Positions 44,438-51,993 of a DNA stretch of 64,000 nt are shown piece by piece (the first letter of the stretch is position 1; every line of letters starts with the position of its first letter). Made by a program: the position numbers and the translations under genes. A model generated the notes under the pieces. It saw nothing but the letters and a program-made list of their open reading frames with translations. It was not told the origin of the DNA and ran no database searches. The stretch lies in the NCBI RefSeq assembly GCF_900880625.1, contig NZ_CAAHFB010000001.1:1426001-1490000 (forward strand). Reading direction: 5' to 3'. Origin of the DNA: Halorhabdus rudnickae (lineage in GTDB: Archaea > Halobacteriota > Halobacteria > Halobacteriales > Haloarculaceae).

Positions 44438-45763
44438 ATGCAGACGATCGCGTTCGACGGCCGGATGGGCGCCAGCGGTGACATGATCCTGGCGGCGCTG
44501 CTCGACGCCGGGGCCGATCCGACCGTTCTGAAACCCGTCGCGGACACACTGGACGTCGAATACGTCCGCGGCCACACGACGACAGGCGGCATCCAGGCGG
44601 CGACGGTCGACGTTCGGTACGCGGACGATTCGGGCGGTGACGCCGGTATACCCGCGGGCGAGGGCGACGAAACCGGACACAATCACGACGAAGGCGCTCA
44701 CGAGCACGACGAAGCTCACGAGCACGACAGTGGGCACTCCCACGACCGATCTCATGGCCACCCGGTCGAAGGACACGGACCGACGCGGACATATACCGAG
44801 GTCGTCGACACCGTCGAAGCAATGGGTCTGCCCGAGACAGTCCAAACGCGGGCGCTTTCGATATTCGAACGCCTGGGCACGGCCGAGGCGGCCGTTCACG
44901 GGACCGACCTCGAAGCGACGCACTTCCACGAGGTCGGGGCCGACGACGCCATCGCTGACGTGGTCGGTGCTGCGCTCTTGCTCGAAGACCTCGATCCCGA
45001 CCGAGTCGTCACGACGCCACTGTCGACGGGCGACGGCGAGGTCGAGATGGCTCACGGGACGACGACGGTGCCCGCACCGGCCGTCGTCGAGATCGCTGCC
45101 GACGCCGACTACACGATCCAGGGCGGCCCCGTCCAGCGCGAACTCCTGACGCCAACCGGAGCGGCCATCCTCGCCGAAGTAGCCGAAGGCGTCGAGTCGC
45201 TGCCGGCCATGGACGTGACAGCCTCGGGCTACGGGGCGGGGGATCACGACACCGACGACCGGGCGAACGTCCTCCGGGTACTCGTCGGTGAGACGACCGG
45301 CGACCTCCGTCGCGAGGCGATCACGGTCCTGGAGACGAACGTCGACGACGCGACGCCGGAAGTGCTGGGCGGCCTCCAGGAGACCCTCGTCGAGGCTGGC
45401 GCGCGGGACGTCTCGATCGTCCCCGCGACGATGAAGAAGGCCCGGCCCGGTCACCTGATCAAGGTCGTGGTCAAACCCGAAGATGCCGATCGCGTGGCCC
45501 GACGGCTGGCCGAAGAGACCGGCACGCTGGGCGTTCGTGAACACGGGGCTGGGCATCGCTGGATCGCAGACCGGGAGACTCGTACTGTCAAGATCGAAGT
45601 CGAGGGCGAATCCTACCACGTCGACGTGAAGGTCGCAACCGACCGCGATGGCGCGTGGCTGGACGCCAGCGCCGAATACGAGGATGCCCTGGCGATCGCC
45701 CGGGAGACCGATCATCCCGTCCGCAAAATCATCGAGCGGGCCGAGCGGGCACTCGGCGAATAG
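44438..45763 (+). CDS. larC: LarC-type nickel insertion protein with histidine-rich insert
   Basis: A 441-residue protein starting QTIAFDGRMGASGDMILAALLDAG, typical of LarC (DUF111), a CTP-dependent cyclometallase that places Ni into the pincer cofactor of LarA. Family motifs HFHEVGADDAIADVVG, PLSTGDGEVEMAHG and PTGAAIL follow. Residues about 70-115 are an insert with about 14 His and many Asp/Glu, a likely nickel store. larA, larB and larE are not in the window. The ORF track's longer start at 44303 adds an unrelated extension; 44438 was chosen for the conserved start. Confidence 0.88.
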   Translation: MQTIAFDGRMGASGDMILAALLDAGADPTVLKPVADTLDVEYVRGHTTTGGIQAATVDVRYADDSGGDAGIPAGEGDETGHNHDEGAHEHDEAHEHDSGHSHDRSHGHPVEGHGPTRTYTEVVDTVEAMGLPETVQTRALSIFERLGTAEAAVHGTDLEATHFHEVGADDAIADVVGAALLLEDLDPDRVVTTPLSTGDGEVEMAHGTTTVPAPAVVEIAADADYTIQGGPVQRELLTPTGAAILAEVAEGVESLPAMDVTASGYGAGDHDTDDRANVLRVLVGETTGDLRREAITVLETNVDDATPEVLGGLQETLVEAGARDVSIVPATMKKARPGHLIKVVVKPEDADRVARRLAEETGTLGVREHGAGHRWIADRETRTVKIEVEGESYHVDVKVATDRDGAWLDASAEYEDALAIARETDHPVRKIIERAERALGE

Positions 45764-45776
45764 GCGACTGCGACGG

Positions 45777-46514
45777 TCACTCCTCGCTACCACGGTGTTG
45801 GGCCAACGCTTCTTCGATGCTCAACTCGCCGGCCGCGACCCGACGGGCCAGCCGTTCGTCGATCGCCCGGTTGTCGGCCCCGGCCTCACGCGAGCGGTCC
45901 TTGATACGCTGGAGCTCGCCAGCGGTTGGCTCGATGTCGATCGAATCGACGCGCTTGCCCTCGATCCGGGCGATGTTGACCGCTGCGAGGACGTCGCCCA
46001 TCCCCCGGGCACCCGTGCCGAGGTAGGGGGTCGTCCCGGTCTCGTCGACGACTTCGACGGGGACATCTGCCAGGTCGTCGACGATCCGTGAACCGACCAG
46101 CCGCGCGCCATCGCCGATCCGGACCAGCGGGTCGGTCGCCCCCTCGATCTCCCGGCGCACCACATCACCCACCTGTGCCGCAGGGACCTGGAAGGCCCCG
46201 ATCACCACGTCGCCAGCGAGCACCGCGATCCCCGGCTTCTCGCCAGGGTCGACGCCGACGATCACCTGCCCTTCCCCGCCCCGCAGAGTCGCGAGCAGGT
46301 CCTCGACGGCCCGGCGAGGTTCGGCTGGATCGGCTTCGACGACTGTCACGTCTTCGAGTCCGTCGATCGAGTCCTCTGGACCCACGACGACCGCCTCGGT
46401 CCGCTCGGGGAGTGGGTCGTCGGGTTCGATCGTCGTGAACGTCACGCCGCGGTCGCGTAGCTCCGTGACCACACCGTGGTACAGCTCGAAGTCCGCGGTG
46501 GCGACGACGATCAC
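45777..46514 (-). CDS. RuvC/RNase H-like fold protein of unknown function
   Basis: A 245-residue protein. After about 85 residues of alpha/beta domain the sequence IVGVDPGEKPGIAVLAGDVVIG shows the first-strand DxG pattern of RuvC/RNase H-like nucleases, and a later DVLAAVNIARIEGKRV could carry the last acid. The second acid is probably in VEVVDETGTTPYLG. A nuclease or nucleic-acid-processing role is inferred. It is convergent with larC (13-bp gap). Confidence 0.6.
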   Translation of the reverse strand: MIVVATADFELYHGVVTELRDRGVTFTTIEPDDPLPERTEAVVVGPEDSIDGLEDVTVVEADPAEPRRAVEDLLATLRGGEGQVIVGVDPGEKPGIAVLAGDVVIGAFQVPAAQVGDVVRREIEGATDPLVRIGDGARLVGSRIVDDLADVPVEVVDETGTTPYLGTGARGMGDVLAAVNIARIEGKRVDSIDIEPTAGELQRIKDRSREAGADNRAIDERLARRVAAGELSIEEALAQHRGSEE

Positions 46515-46599
46515 TGATTGTGGTTATGTGGCCCGGGAAATAAAGCCGCCGCGAACCCGCAGCACTCGTTGGGTTGTCCACTTTGTCCTGTGCACCCGT

Positions 46600-46624
46600 C
46601 GAGGCCGAACCTCGTTCGGCCTCG
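46600..46624. repeat. Perfect 11-bp stem hairpin upstream of a TrmB-type gene
   Basis: CGAGGCCGAAC (46600-46610) and GTTCGGCCTCG (46614-46624) around a CTC loop. It lies between the divergent RNase H-like gene and the TrmB-type regulator. It could be a protein-binding site, a DNA structure or a transcription terminator; there is no T-tract. Confidence 0.5.
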
Positions 46625-46666
46625 CGGCTCGTACTCAGCGCTTGCGCGTTCGGGAGCCTCCGGGCG

Positions 46667-46692
46667 GTGCAACGGGAAACCGGCGGTTGCAC
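46667..46692 (+). promoter_or_regulatory. Inverted repeat next to the promoter of the TrmB-type gene
   Basis: GTGCAAC (46667-46673) and GTTGCAC (46686-46692) are separated by 12 bp. A TATA-like CCTTAATG at about 46694-46701 follows directly, about 27-32 bp before the ATG at 46727, giving a probable leaderless transcript. The inverted repeat therefore covers the usual BRE/activator position and may be an autoregulatory operator. Confidence 0.5.
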
Positions 46693-46726
46693 ATCCTTAA
46701 TGGACCGGCGGCGTGAAGGGCCGACG

Positions 46727-47572
46727 ATGACCGACGACAGCGCGGCGGCGCTACTCGAGCACCTCGATCTCGGGGAGTACGAGTCGACGGCGCTGACGCA
46801 GTTGCTCACGCTCGGGCGGACGACGGCGCCGAACCTCGCCGAAGCGACGGGGATCCCGCGGGCCCGGATCTACGACGTTCTCGGGACGCTCGCAAACGTC
46901 GGATACGTCAAAGAAATTCCCGGGCGACCGAAGGAGTACGAGGCCAGACATCCCGAGGAGATCGTCGATCGGGCGATCGAGAACCGCCGACAGTCCTTCG
47001 AGTCCTTCCGGACCGACGTCGAGTCGGCCCGGACGGAGTTCCTCGCGCAGTTCGGGCCACTGTACGAGCGCGCCAACGAGGACGTCACGCCGACCGAGGA
47101 CCTCTTTCACGTGGTGGACGTCGGCGAGCCGAGCGAGACAGAGACCCGAACGCTCTATCGGAGTGCCGACCGCGAGATCGAAGTCCTGACCAAGTCCTTC
47201 GAGTACTTCGAGTCGATCCGGCCGGCCTTCGCCGACGCCGACGAGCGCGGCGTCTCGATCCGCGTTCTCCTGCTCGATCCGTCACACCTCTCGGATCACA
47301 ATCGTTCGATCCAGACCGATGTCGTCGAAACACTCAACACGGAGTTCCCGGACGTCGAACTGCGCTTCAGCAACGAACGCCTCCCGTGGCGCGGAACGAT
47401 CGTCGATCCGAGCATGGACTACGAGACGGGAAAGGCGATCGTCCTGGTCGAAGAGAAAGACATCCCGCTGTCGATGCGACAGGCCGCCGTCACCGAGAAC
47501 GGGTCGTTCGTCGCCGGACTTGGCCGGTACTTCGAGTTGATCTGGGCACACGAGAGTTCGCCTGTCGAGTGA
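46727..47572 (+). CDS. TrmB family transcriptional regulator
   Basis: A 281-residue protein. Residues about 5-75 are a TrmB-type winged helix (YESTALTQLLTLGRTTAPNLAEATGIPRARIYDVLGTLANVGYVKEIPGRPKEYEA), followed by a short coiled coil (RRQSFESFRTDVESA) and a C-terminal effector domain (REIEVLTKSFEYFESIRPAF ... ISIRVLLLDP). TrmB proteins respond to sugars. The start was put at 46727 to fit the TATA-like box; an in-frame ATG at 46700 is possible. It is next to the nucleotide-sugar cluster, but whether it acts on it is unknown. Confidence 0.83.
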   Translation: MTDDSAAALLEHLDLGEYESTALTQLLTLGRTTAPNLAEATGIPRARIYDVLGTLANVGYVKEIPGRPKEYEARHPEEIVDRAIENRRQSFESFRTDVESARTEFLAQFGPLYERANEDVTPTEDLFHVVDVGEPSETETRTLYRSADREIEVLTKSFEYFESIRPAFADADERGVSIRVLLLDPSHLSDHNRSIQTDVVETLNTEFPDVELRFSNERLPWRGTIVDPSMDYETGKAIVLVEEKDIPLSMRQAAVTENGSFVAGLGRYFELIWAHESSPVE

Positions 47573-47574
47573 CA

Positions 47575-47594
47575 CGCTCAATTCGACTTGAGCG
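47575..47594 (+). terminator. Hairpin after the TrmB-type gene
   Basis: CGCTCAA (47575-47581) pairs with TTGAGCG (47588-47594) around a TTCGAC loop, immediately past the TGA. Position suggests a transcript-end hairpin; no T-tract follows. Confidence 0.4.
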
Positions 47595-47706
47595 GCCTCC
47601 GAGCGGGACGCTGTAGACCGCACAGAGTGACTGGTTCGTCGCTTTCGAGGTGAGAAGCGCTAACGAGCTCGAATTGGTCGATACCGACAGTGGACTGCCT
47701 ACTCAA

Positions 47707-48702
47707 TCAGTCCAGGTGACGGTCGAGACGGTCACGGACCGTCGCCTCGATCGAGTGGCGAACCTCCCAGCCGAGCGTCTCACGGGCGGCTGCGGTGTCG
47801 ACACTGAACTCCGAGACGAGCGTCTCGTCTCCGGCTCGGGGATTCTCGACCAGTTCGACGTCGGCGTCGATACCGTACTCCCCGGCGATGGACTGGATCC
47901 GCTCGGCGACGGTCATGACGCTCGGATCCTCGTCGCTGGCGATCTCGTATCGTTCGACACCAGTCTCACCCGCCGCGAGTTGTTCGGCGAGGCGTTCGGC
48001 GCTCCGGACGTACGCCCGGGCGACGTCCTTGACGTGGATGTAGTTGCGCGCTTGAGTGCCTGGTTCGTAGACGGTCAGCGGTTCGTCGGCGAAAAGTCGA
48101 CCCAGGAAGAAGTTGATGACCGTCCCCTTCGAGACGGTTCGGTCCCCGACCTCGTGGCTGCCATAGAGGTTCGACTTCAGGAACAGGTGAGCCGGGAACG
48201 CACCGTCGGCGTAGGTCTCGACGGCCTGTTCGCCGAGCACTTTCGTCCGGCCGTACCAGTTCATCGGATCGCGGGGCTGCTCGGCGGTGATCGGGAACGA
48301 GTCGGGATCCCCCAGCACGGTCATGCTGAACGGGAACACCATCGCCGCACCGGTCGTCCGGCAGAACCACGCGACGTTGTTCGTCCCGACGACGTTGGTC
48401 TCGTAGGTGAGATCAGGATTGTCCGCTGCATCGTCGACGCCGCTGATGGCTGCCAGGTGCATCACGATGTCGGCACCCGCGAGGGCGTCTGCGAGGCGGT
48501 CGCGATCCCGGACGTCGACGTGTTCGACGGTAACGTCACCGATCTCACGGACGTCGCCGAGATAGAAGTTGTCGATCGCCGTCAGTTCCCAGTCGGGGTG
48601 GGCGTGCTGTAAGCGATCGACCACGCGCGAGCCGATGAAGCCCGCCGCGCCAGTGACGGCGATCGAAAGCGGGTCGTCGGAATTGGAGCCATTACCTGTC
48701 AT
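47707..48702 (-). CDS. NAD-dependent sugar epimerase/dehydratase
   Basis: A 331-residue extended SDR. The GxxGxxG motif is TGAAGFIGSRVVDRL, and the catalytic Tyr-Lys is WYGRTK. It probably acts on a nucleotide sugar. Start MTGNGSNSDDPLSIAVTG; the longer frame to 48768 was not used. Its ATG overlaps the stop of the upstream epimerase gene by 4 bp, so it is the last gene of the SQD1-like operon. Confidence 0.88.
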   Translation of the reverse strand: MTGNGSNSDDPLSIAVTGAAGFIGSRVVDRLQHAHPDWELTAIDNFYLGDVREIGDVTVEHVDVRDRDRLADALAGADIVMHLAAISGVDDAADNPDLTYETNVVGTNNVAWFCRTTGAAMVFPFSMTVLGDPDSFPITAEQPRDPMNWYGRTKVLGEQAVETYADGAFPAHLFLKSNLYGSHEVGDRTVSKGTVINFFLGRLFADEPLTVYEPGTQARNYIHVKDVARAYVRSAERLAEQLAAGETGVERYEIASDEDPSVMTVAERIQSIAGEYGIDADVELVENPRAGDETLVSEFSVDTAAARETLGWEVRHSIEATVRDRLDRHLD

Positions 48703-49646
48703 GTATCGATTTCCTGTCGTTCGCGGAGAACGGCTGCGAGGTCGCGGATGCCCTCCCGGAGGGTCCACTCGGTCTCGAAGCCGGTCTCGTCGAGGCGATC
48801 GAAGTTAACGTGATAGGAGGGGCCGGGATGTTCGTCCTCGAGGTAGGTCACGTCCACGGGGGCGACCTCCTCGCTGACGATCTCGGCGATCTCGCTGATG
48901 CGATAGTTGTCGGCGTCGCTACCGACGTTGTAGACCGGTTGGGGCCACGATCCGGGGTCGCGGGCGGCGTGGTCGAACGCACGGGCAGCGTCCCGGACGT
49001 GGATGAACGGCCGCCAGTTCGAGCCGTCGCCATAGACCGTCAGGGGTCGGCCGGTCAACGCCCGGAAGACGAAGTGATTGACCACGAGGTTGAACCGTAC
49101 CCCCGGGGCGTGGCCGTAGTTCGTACTCATCCGGAGGGCGGTCGCGTTCGCGCCGGTCTCGTCGGCAAACTCGGCGACGACCGTCTCGGCCTGCACTTTC
49201 GCCTCGGCATACGGGTTCAACGGATCGGGCTCGGTGTCCTCGTCAATATCGGTGGTCGCTGTGCGGCCGTAGTTGTTACACGACGAAGCGAAGACAAGGT
49301 TCTCGACGTCGAGTTTCCGGGCCGCATTGACGACGTTCTCCGTCCCCTCGCGATTGACCGCCATCGTCTCTTCGCGGCGATCGTGGGTACTCGCCGCACC
49401 GGTGATCGCCGCGAGGTGGATCACGGTGTCGATACCGCGCATAGCGTTCTCGACGTCACCGTACTCCCGGACGTCGCCGCGCCGGAACTGGAGATCGCCA
49501 TCGACGCGGGCTTCCAGGAGATGTCGGGGCGAGCCGCTCGCAAGCGAGTCGAGCACGACGATCCGGCTGACGTCGTCGGCGTCGGCGAGTTGCGGGAGGA
49601 GGGCGCTACCGATGTAGCCCATCCCGCCCGTTACGAGGACGTCCAT
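48699..49646 (-). CDS. NAD-dependent sugar epimerase/dehydratase
   Basis: A 315-residue extended SDR with MDVLVTGGMGYIGSALLPQL, the ASSCNNYG region, and the catalytic NPYAEAK (YxxxK). It resembles UDP-glucose 4-epimerase and related enzymes, but the substrate is not determined. It starts 10 bp after the SQD1-like stop and overlaps the next epimerase by 4 bp, a sign of coupled translation. Confidence 0.88.
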   Translation of the reverse strand: MDVLVTGGMGYIGSALLPQLADADDVSRIVVLDSLASGSPRHLLEARVDGDLQFRRGDVREYGDVENAMRGIDTVIHLAAITGAASTHDRREETMAVNREGTENVVNAARKLDVENLVFASSCNNYGRTATTDIDEDTEPDPLNPYAEAKVQAETVVAEFADETGANATALRMSTNYGHAPGVRFNLVVNHFVFRALTGRPLTVYGDGSNWRPFIHVRDAARAFDHAARDPGSWPQPVYNVGSDADNYRISEIAEIVSEEVAPVDVTYLEDEHPGPSYHVNFDRLDETGFETEWTLREGIRDLAAVLRERQEIDT

Positions 49647-49656
49647 GACCGACAGA

Positions 49657-51885
49657 TCACTCCTCGTCCGCAGTCAGCACGCCGGGGAGGAACCGATCCT
49701 CGTGGGCCGTGATCCGATCCTCGTACCCGAGGAGGGTGTCCAAGATCGACCGGACTCCCGCCTCGAATGTCGTTCCCTGGCCGTCGATGAGGGCGGCGTA
49801 GCGGTCGTTCTCGATCTCCATCTGGTGAGTCTCGTCCTCGTCCCGGGGGTTCTCGTAGTGTTCGACCGCGACGTCGAGATCGAACTCACCGGCGACGTCG
49901 GCGATGGTCTCGGCAACTTCGACGATGGAGATGGCCCGGGTGACCTGGTTGTAGACGACGTGATCGGCCGGTCGATCCTCGGGATCACCGAGGGCCAGTC
50001 GTGCCAGCCCTTCGACAGCGTCCTCCATGGCGATGAAGGGCTTGCGCTGCTCGCCCTTGCCGTAGACGGTCATCGGATAGCCCGCGACGGCCTGAGCGGC
50101 AAAGCGGTGGGCGACGACGCCGAAGTAATAATCGAAGTCAAAGCGCGTCGCGAGTCGCGGATCGGCCTCGGTCTCCTCGGTTCCCGTGCCGTAGGTGATC
50201 GCCGTCCGCACGTCGCTGATAGGGATGTCGAACTGCGAGTGCGCGAGGCGCATGTTCGCCGCGTCGTGTGATTTAGAGTTCCCACACCAGACCGGGTTCC
50301 CATCACGGCGAACCAGAATAATTCCACCATCGACCGTGCAGCAATACACGGAACCATCGTACTGTTCACGACCAAACGCGTCGCCACCCTGGTTCGTCTG
50401 TACACACCAAGACGGACTGATAGCCACCCGGTACTCGCGTTTCGTTTGATAGTTGTCTTGGTCGCTTCGGTCGAGATGGTGGATCGTCGCACCGTATCCG
50501 AGTTTAAGTGCGATTTCCTGTACGTCGTCAGCCAGCCTTTCGTTTGACGTGTAGAACGTCCACCCACGACCGTTTTCGCTTCCGTCACCCTCGATGAGAG
50601 CTTCGAGAAGTACTTCCAGACGATCACGCGACAGATTCCGCATCCACTCGGGGATACGTTTGTCGTCCTTGAACTGCCGCAGATAGGTCGCTAACTGGTG
50701 GTCAGAGAGCTCGACGTATTCCTGCTTGTGATCAACGTGATGGCGGACCTTTTCTCGGTCAAATCCAATTTCCTCGAACAACTCAGCCAGATGTTCGCCC
50801 TCCGATTGATAGAGTCGGACGTTACTCGTCTGTCCGGCCTTGCCAACGGTACCTTCCGTCACCCACCAGCCGAAGAAACGGAGCCACGCGTCGATTTCAA
50901 TTTCGCGCTGCTGCAGTCTGATGACTTTCGCGTGGTTAACCTCACGATCACACCCGGGGAGTTCGAAAGATTCGAGATCAGTACCGTTCCAATCCGGGAA
51001 CGACGTGAAAATGCACGGATGCTGGTACTCGTCACCGAGTCGGTCAGCTTCGACGACTTCCCGTCGATCCTCGAAGGTTTCGTGACCACCCTGCGCCCAA
51101 CTTGTCCCGATAAGCATCCGGTGATTTGGCGTCACCCGCAAGTCGACACGGCGGTTGGAAACGGTCACCATCTCGCCGGAGTAATCGTACGCTTGGACGT
51201 CGGTGGGCGTCGTCCACCTCGTCTCGCCTGTATCGACATCCATCGACATAACCTCGTCCTGTGCGGTCAGGTCGGGGAAACGTTTCCACCCTTCCTTCGT
51301 TAGAATCTCCGTCTCGTCGTCGTAACATTGGTGATACCAGCTGCCCGCCATCGCCGGGAACGGCACCTCGTCGTCCTCGCCCTGGTTTTCCATCGTCGCG
51401 CCGCCCTCCGGGATCGGGAATTCGGGGGCGCCGTAGACGCCGGTCGTGGTCGTCTCGATGAAGTGGGTGTCCGTCAGATCGTGTTCCTCAAGTCCCCACA
51501 GCAGGTTCCGGGTGGCCTGCATGTTGTTGTGCTGGGTGTAGTTGGCCCGCTCGCCGTTGATCTGCGAATAGGGGGCGGAGGGCTGGGCGGCCGTATGGAC
51601 GATCGTGTCGGGTTCGTGGACCGCGAGCAGTTCCTCGACGAAGGCCTTCTCGACGAGGTCGCCCTCGACGAAGGAGAGGTTCCTGACGCCGTGGACCGCC
51701 TCGGCGGCCTCGATGCGTTCGTCGACCGAGGCGATCGGGACGCCGCTGACGGAGCCGACTTCCTCGACCCACTCCCGCCGGGCGAAGTTGTCCACCAAGA
51801 TCACGCGGTCGTCGGTGCGCGTGGCGATGCGCAGGGCGGTCGGCCAGCCGATGTGGCCGTCACCCCCGGTGACGATGATCGTCAT
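49657..51885 (-). CDS. SQD1-like NAD-dependent epimerase containing an intein
   Basis: A 742-residue precursor. Residues 1-186 and 537-742 together make a 392-residue extended SDR with close likeness to UDP-sulfoquinovose synthase SQD1: TIIVTGGDGHIGWPTALRIA, VDNFARREW, SAPYSQINGERANYTQHNNMQATRNLLW, TTTTGVYG and MTVYGKGEQRKPF. Sulfoquinovose synthases join sulfite to UDP-glucose. The catalytic motif is YHQSK: Tyr184 is before the intein and Lys188 (spliced numbering) after it. The activity thus requires protein splicing. It begins a three-epimerase operon behind a TrmB-type operator. Whether the sugar is sulfoquinovose is not proven. Confidence 0.9.
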   Translation of the reverse strand: MTIIVTGGDGHIGWPTALRIATRTDDRVILVDNFARREWVEEVGSVSGVPIASVDERIEAAEAVHGVRNLSFVEGDLVEKAFVEELLAVHEPDTIVHTAAQPSAPYSQINGERANYTQHNNMQATRNLLWGLEEHDLTDTHFIETTTTGVYGAPEFPIPEGGATMENQGEDDEVPFPAMAGSWYHQCYDDETEILTKEGWKRFPDLTAQDEVMSMDVDTGETRWTTPTDVQAYDYSGEMVTVSNRRVDLRVTPNHRMLIGTSWAQGGHETFEDRREVVEADRLGDEYQHPCIFTSFPDWNGTDLESFELPGCDREVNHAKVIRLQQREIEIDAWLRFFGWWVTEGTVGKAGQTSNVRLYQSEGEHLAELFEEIGFDREKVRHHVDHKQEYVELSDHQLATYLRQFKDDKRIPEWMRNLSRDRLEVLLEALIEGDGSENGRGWTFYTSNERLADDVQEIALKLGYGATIHHLDRSDQDNYQTKREYRVAISPSWCVQTNQGGDAFGREQYDGSVYCCTVDGGIILVRRDGNPVWCGNSKSHDAANMRLAHSQFDIPISDVRTAITYGTGTEETEADPRLATRFDFDYYFGVVAHRFAAQAVAGYPMTVYGKGEQRKPFIAMEDAVEGLARLALGDPEDRPADHVVYNQVTRAISIVEVAETIADVAGEFDLDVAVEHYENPRDEDETHQMEIENDRYAALIDGQGTTFEAGVRSILDTLLGYEDRITAHEDRFLPGVLTADEE
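50278..51327 (-). mobile_element. Intein with LAGLIDADG homing endonuclease
   Basis: A 350-residue intein, from Cys187 (CYDDETEIL, block A) to Asn536 (VWCGN), with Ser as the first C-extein residue. Block B is LRVTPNHRML, the endonuclease blocks are LRFFGWWVTEG and LEALIEGDG, and block F is DGSVYCCTV. The C-terminal dipeptide is Gly-Asn rather than the usual His-Asn, a variant seen in some active inteins. The sequence is visibly less GC-rich than the exteins. Splicing restores an uninterrupted YHQSKSHD. It lies in the enzyme's most conserved site, a typical homing target. Confidence 0.93.
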
Positions 51886-51887
51886 GT

Positions 51888-51908
51888 GTTACTCACGCCG
51901 TGAGTAAC
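51888..51908. promoter_or_regulatory. TrmB-type operator before the SQD1-like gene
   Basis: A perfect 9-bp inverted repeat GTTACTCAC / GTGAGTAAC with a GCC centre. Within it lies TACT-N8-GAGTA, the published binding consensus of the haloarchaeal glucose regulator TrmB (TACT-N7/8-GAGTA). On the minus strand the TATA-like CTTATTG is at 51914-51920, so the operator covers the expected start site (within 25 bp of it), an arrangement linked to repression. Confidence 0.75.
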
Positions 51909-51993
51909 TACCTCAATAAGTCTTCCGTTCGGAACAGATCATGACGTCGTCGACTGGCGGACCTACAGGCCGCGACCAGTGGCGTCTCGGCAG

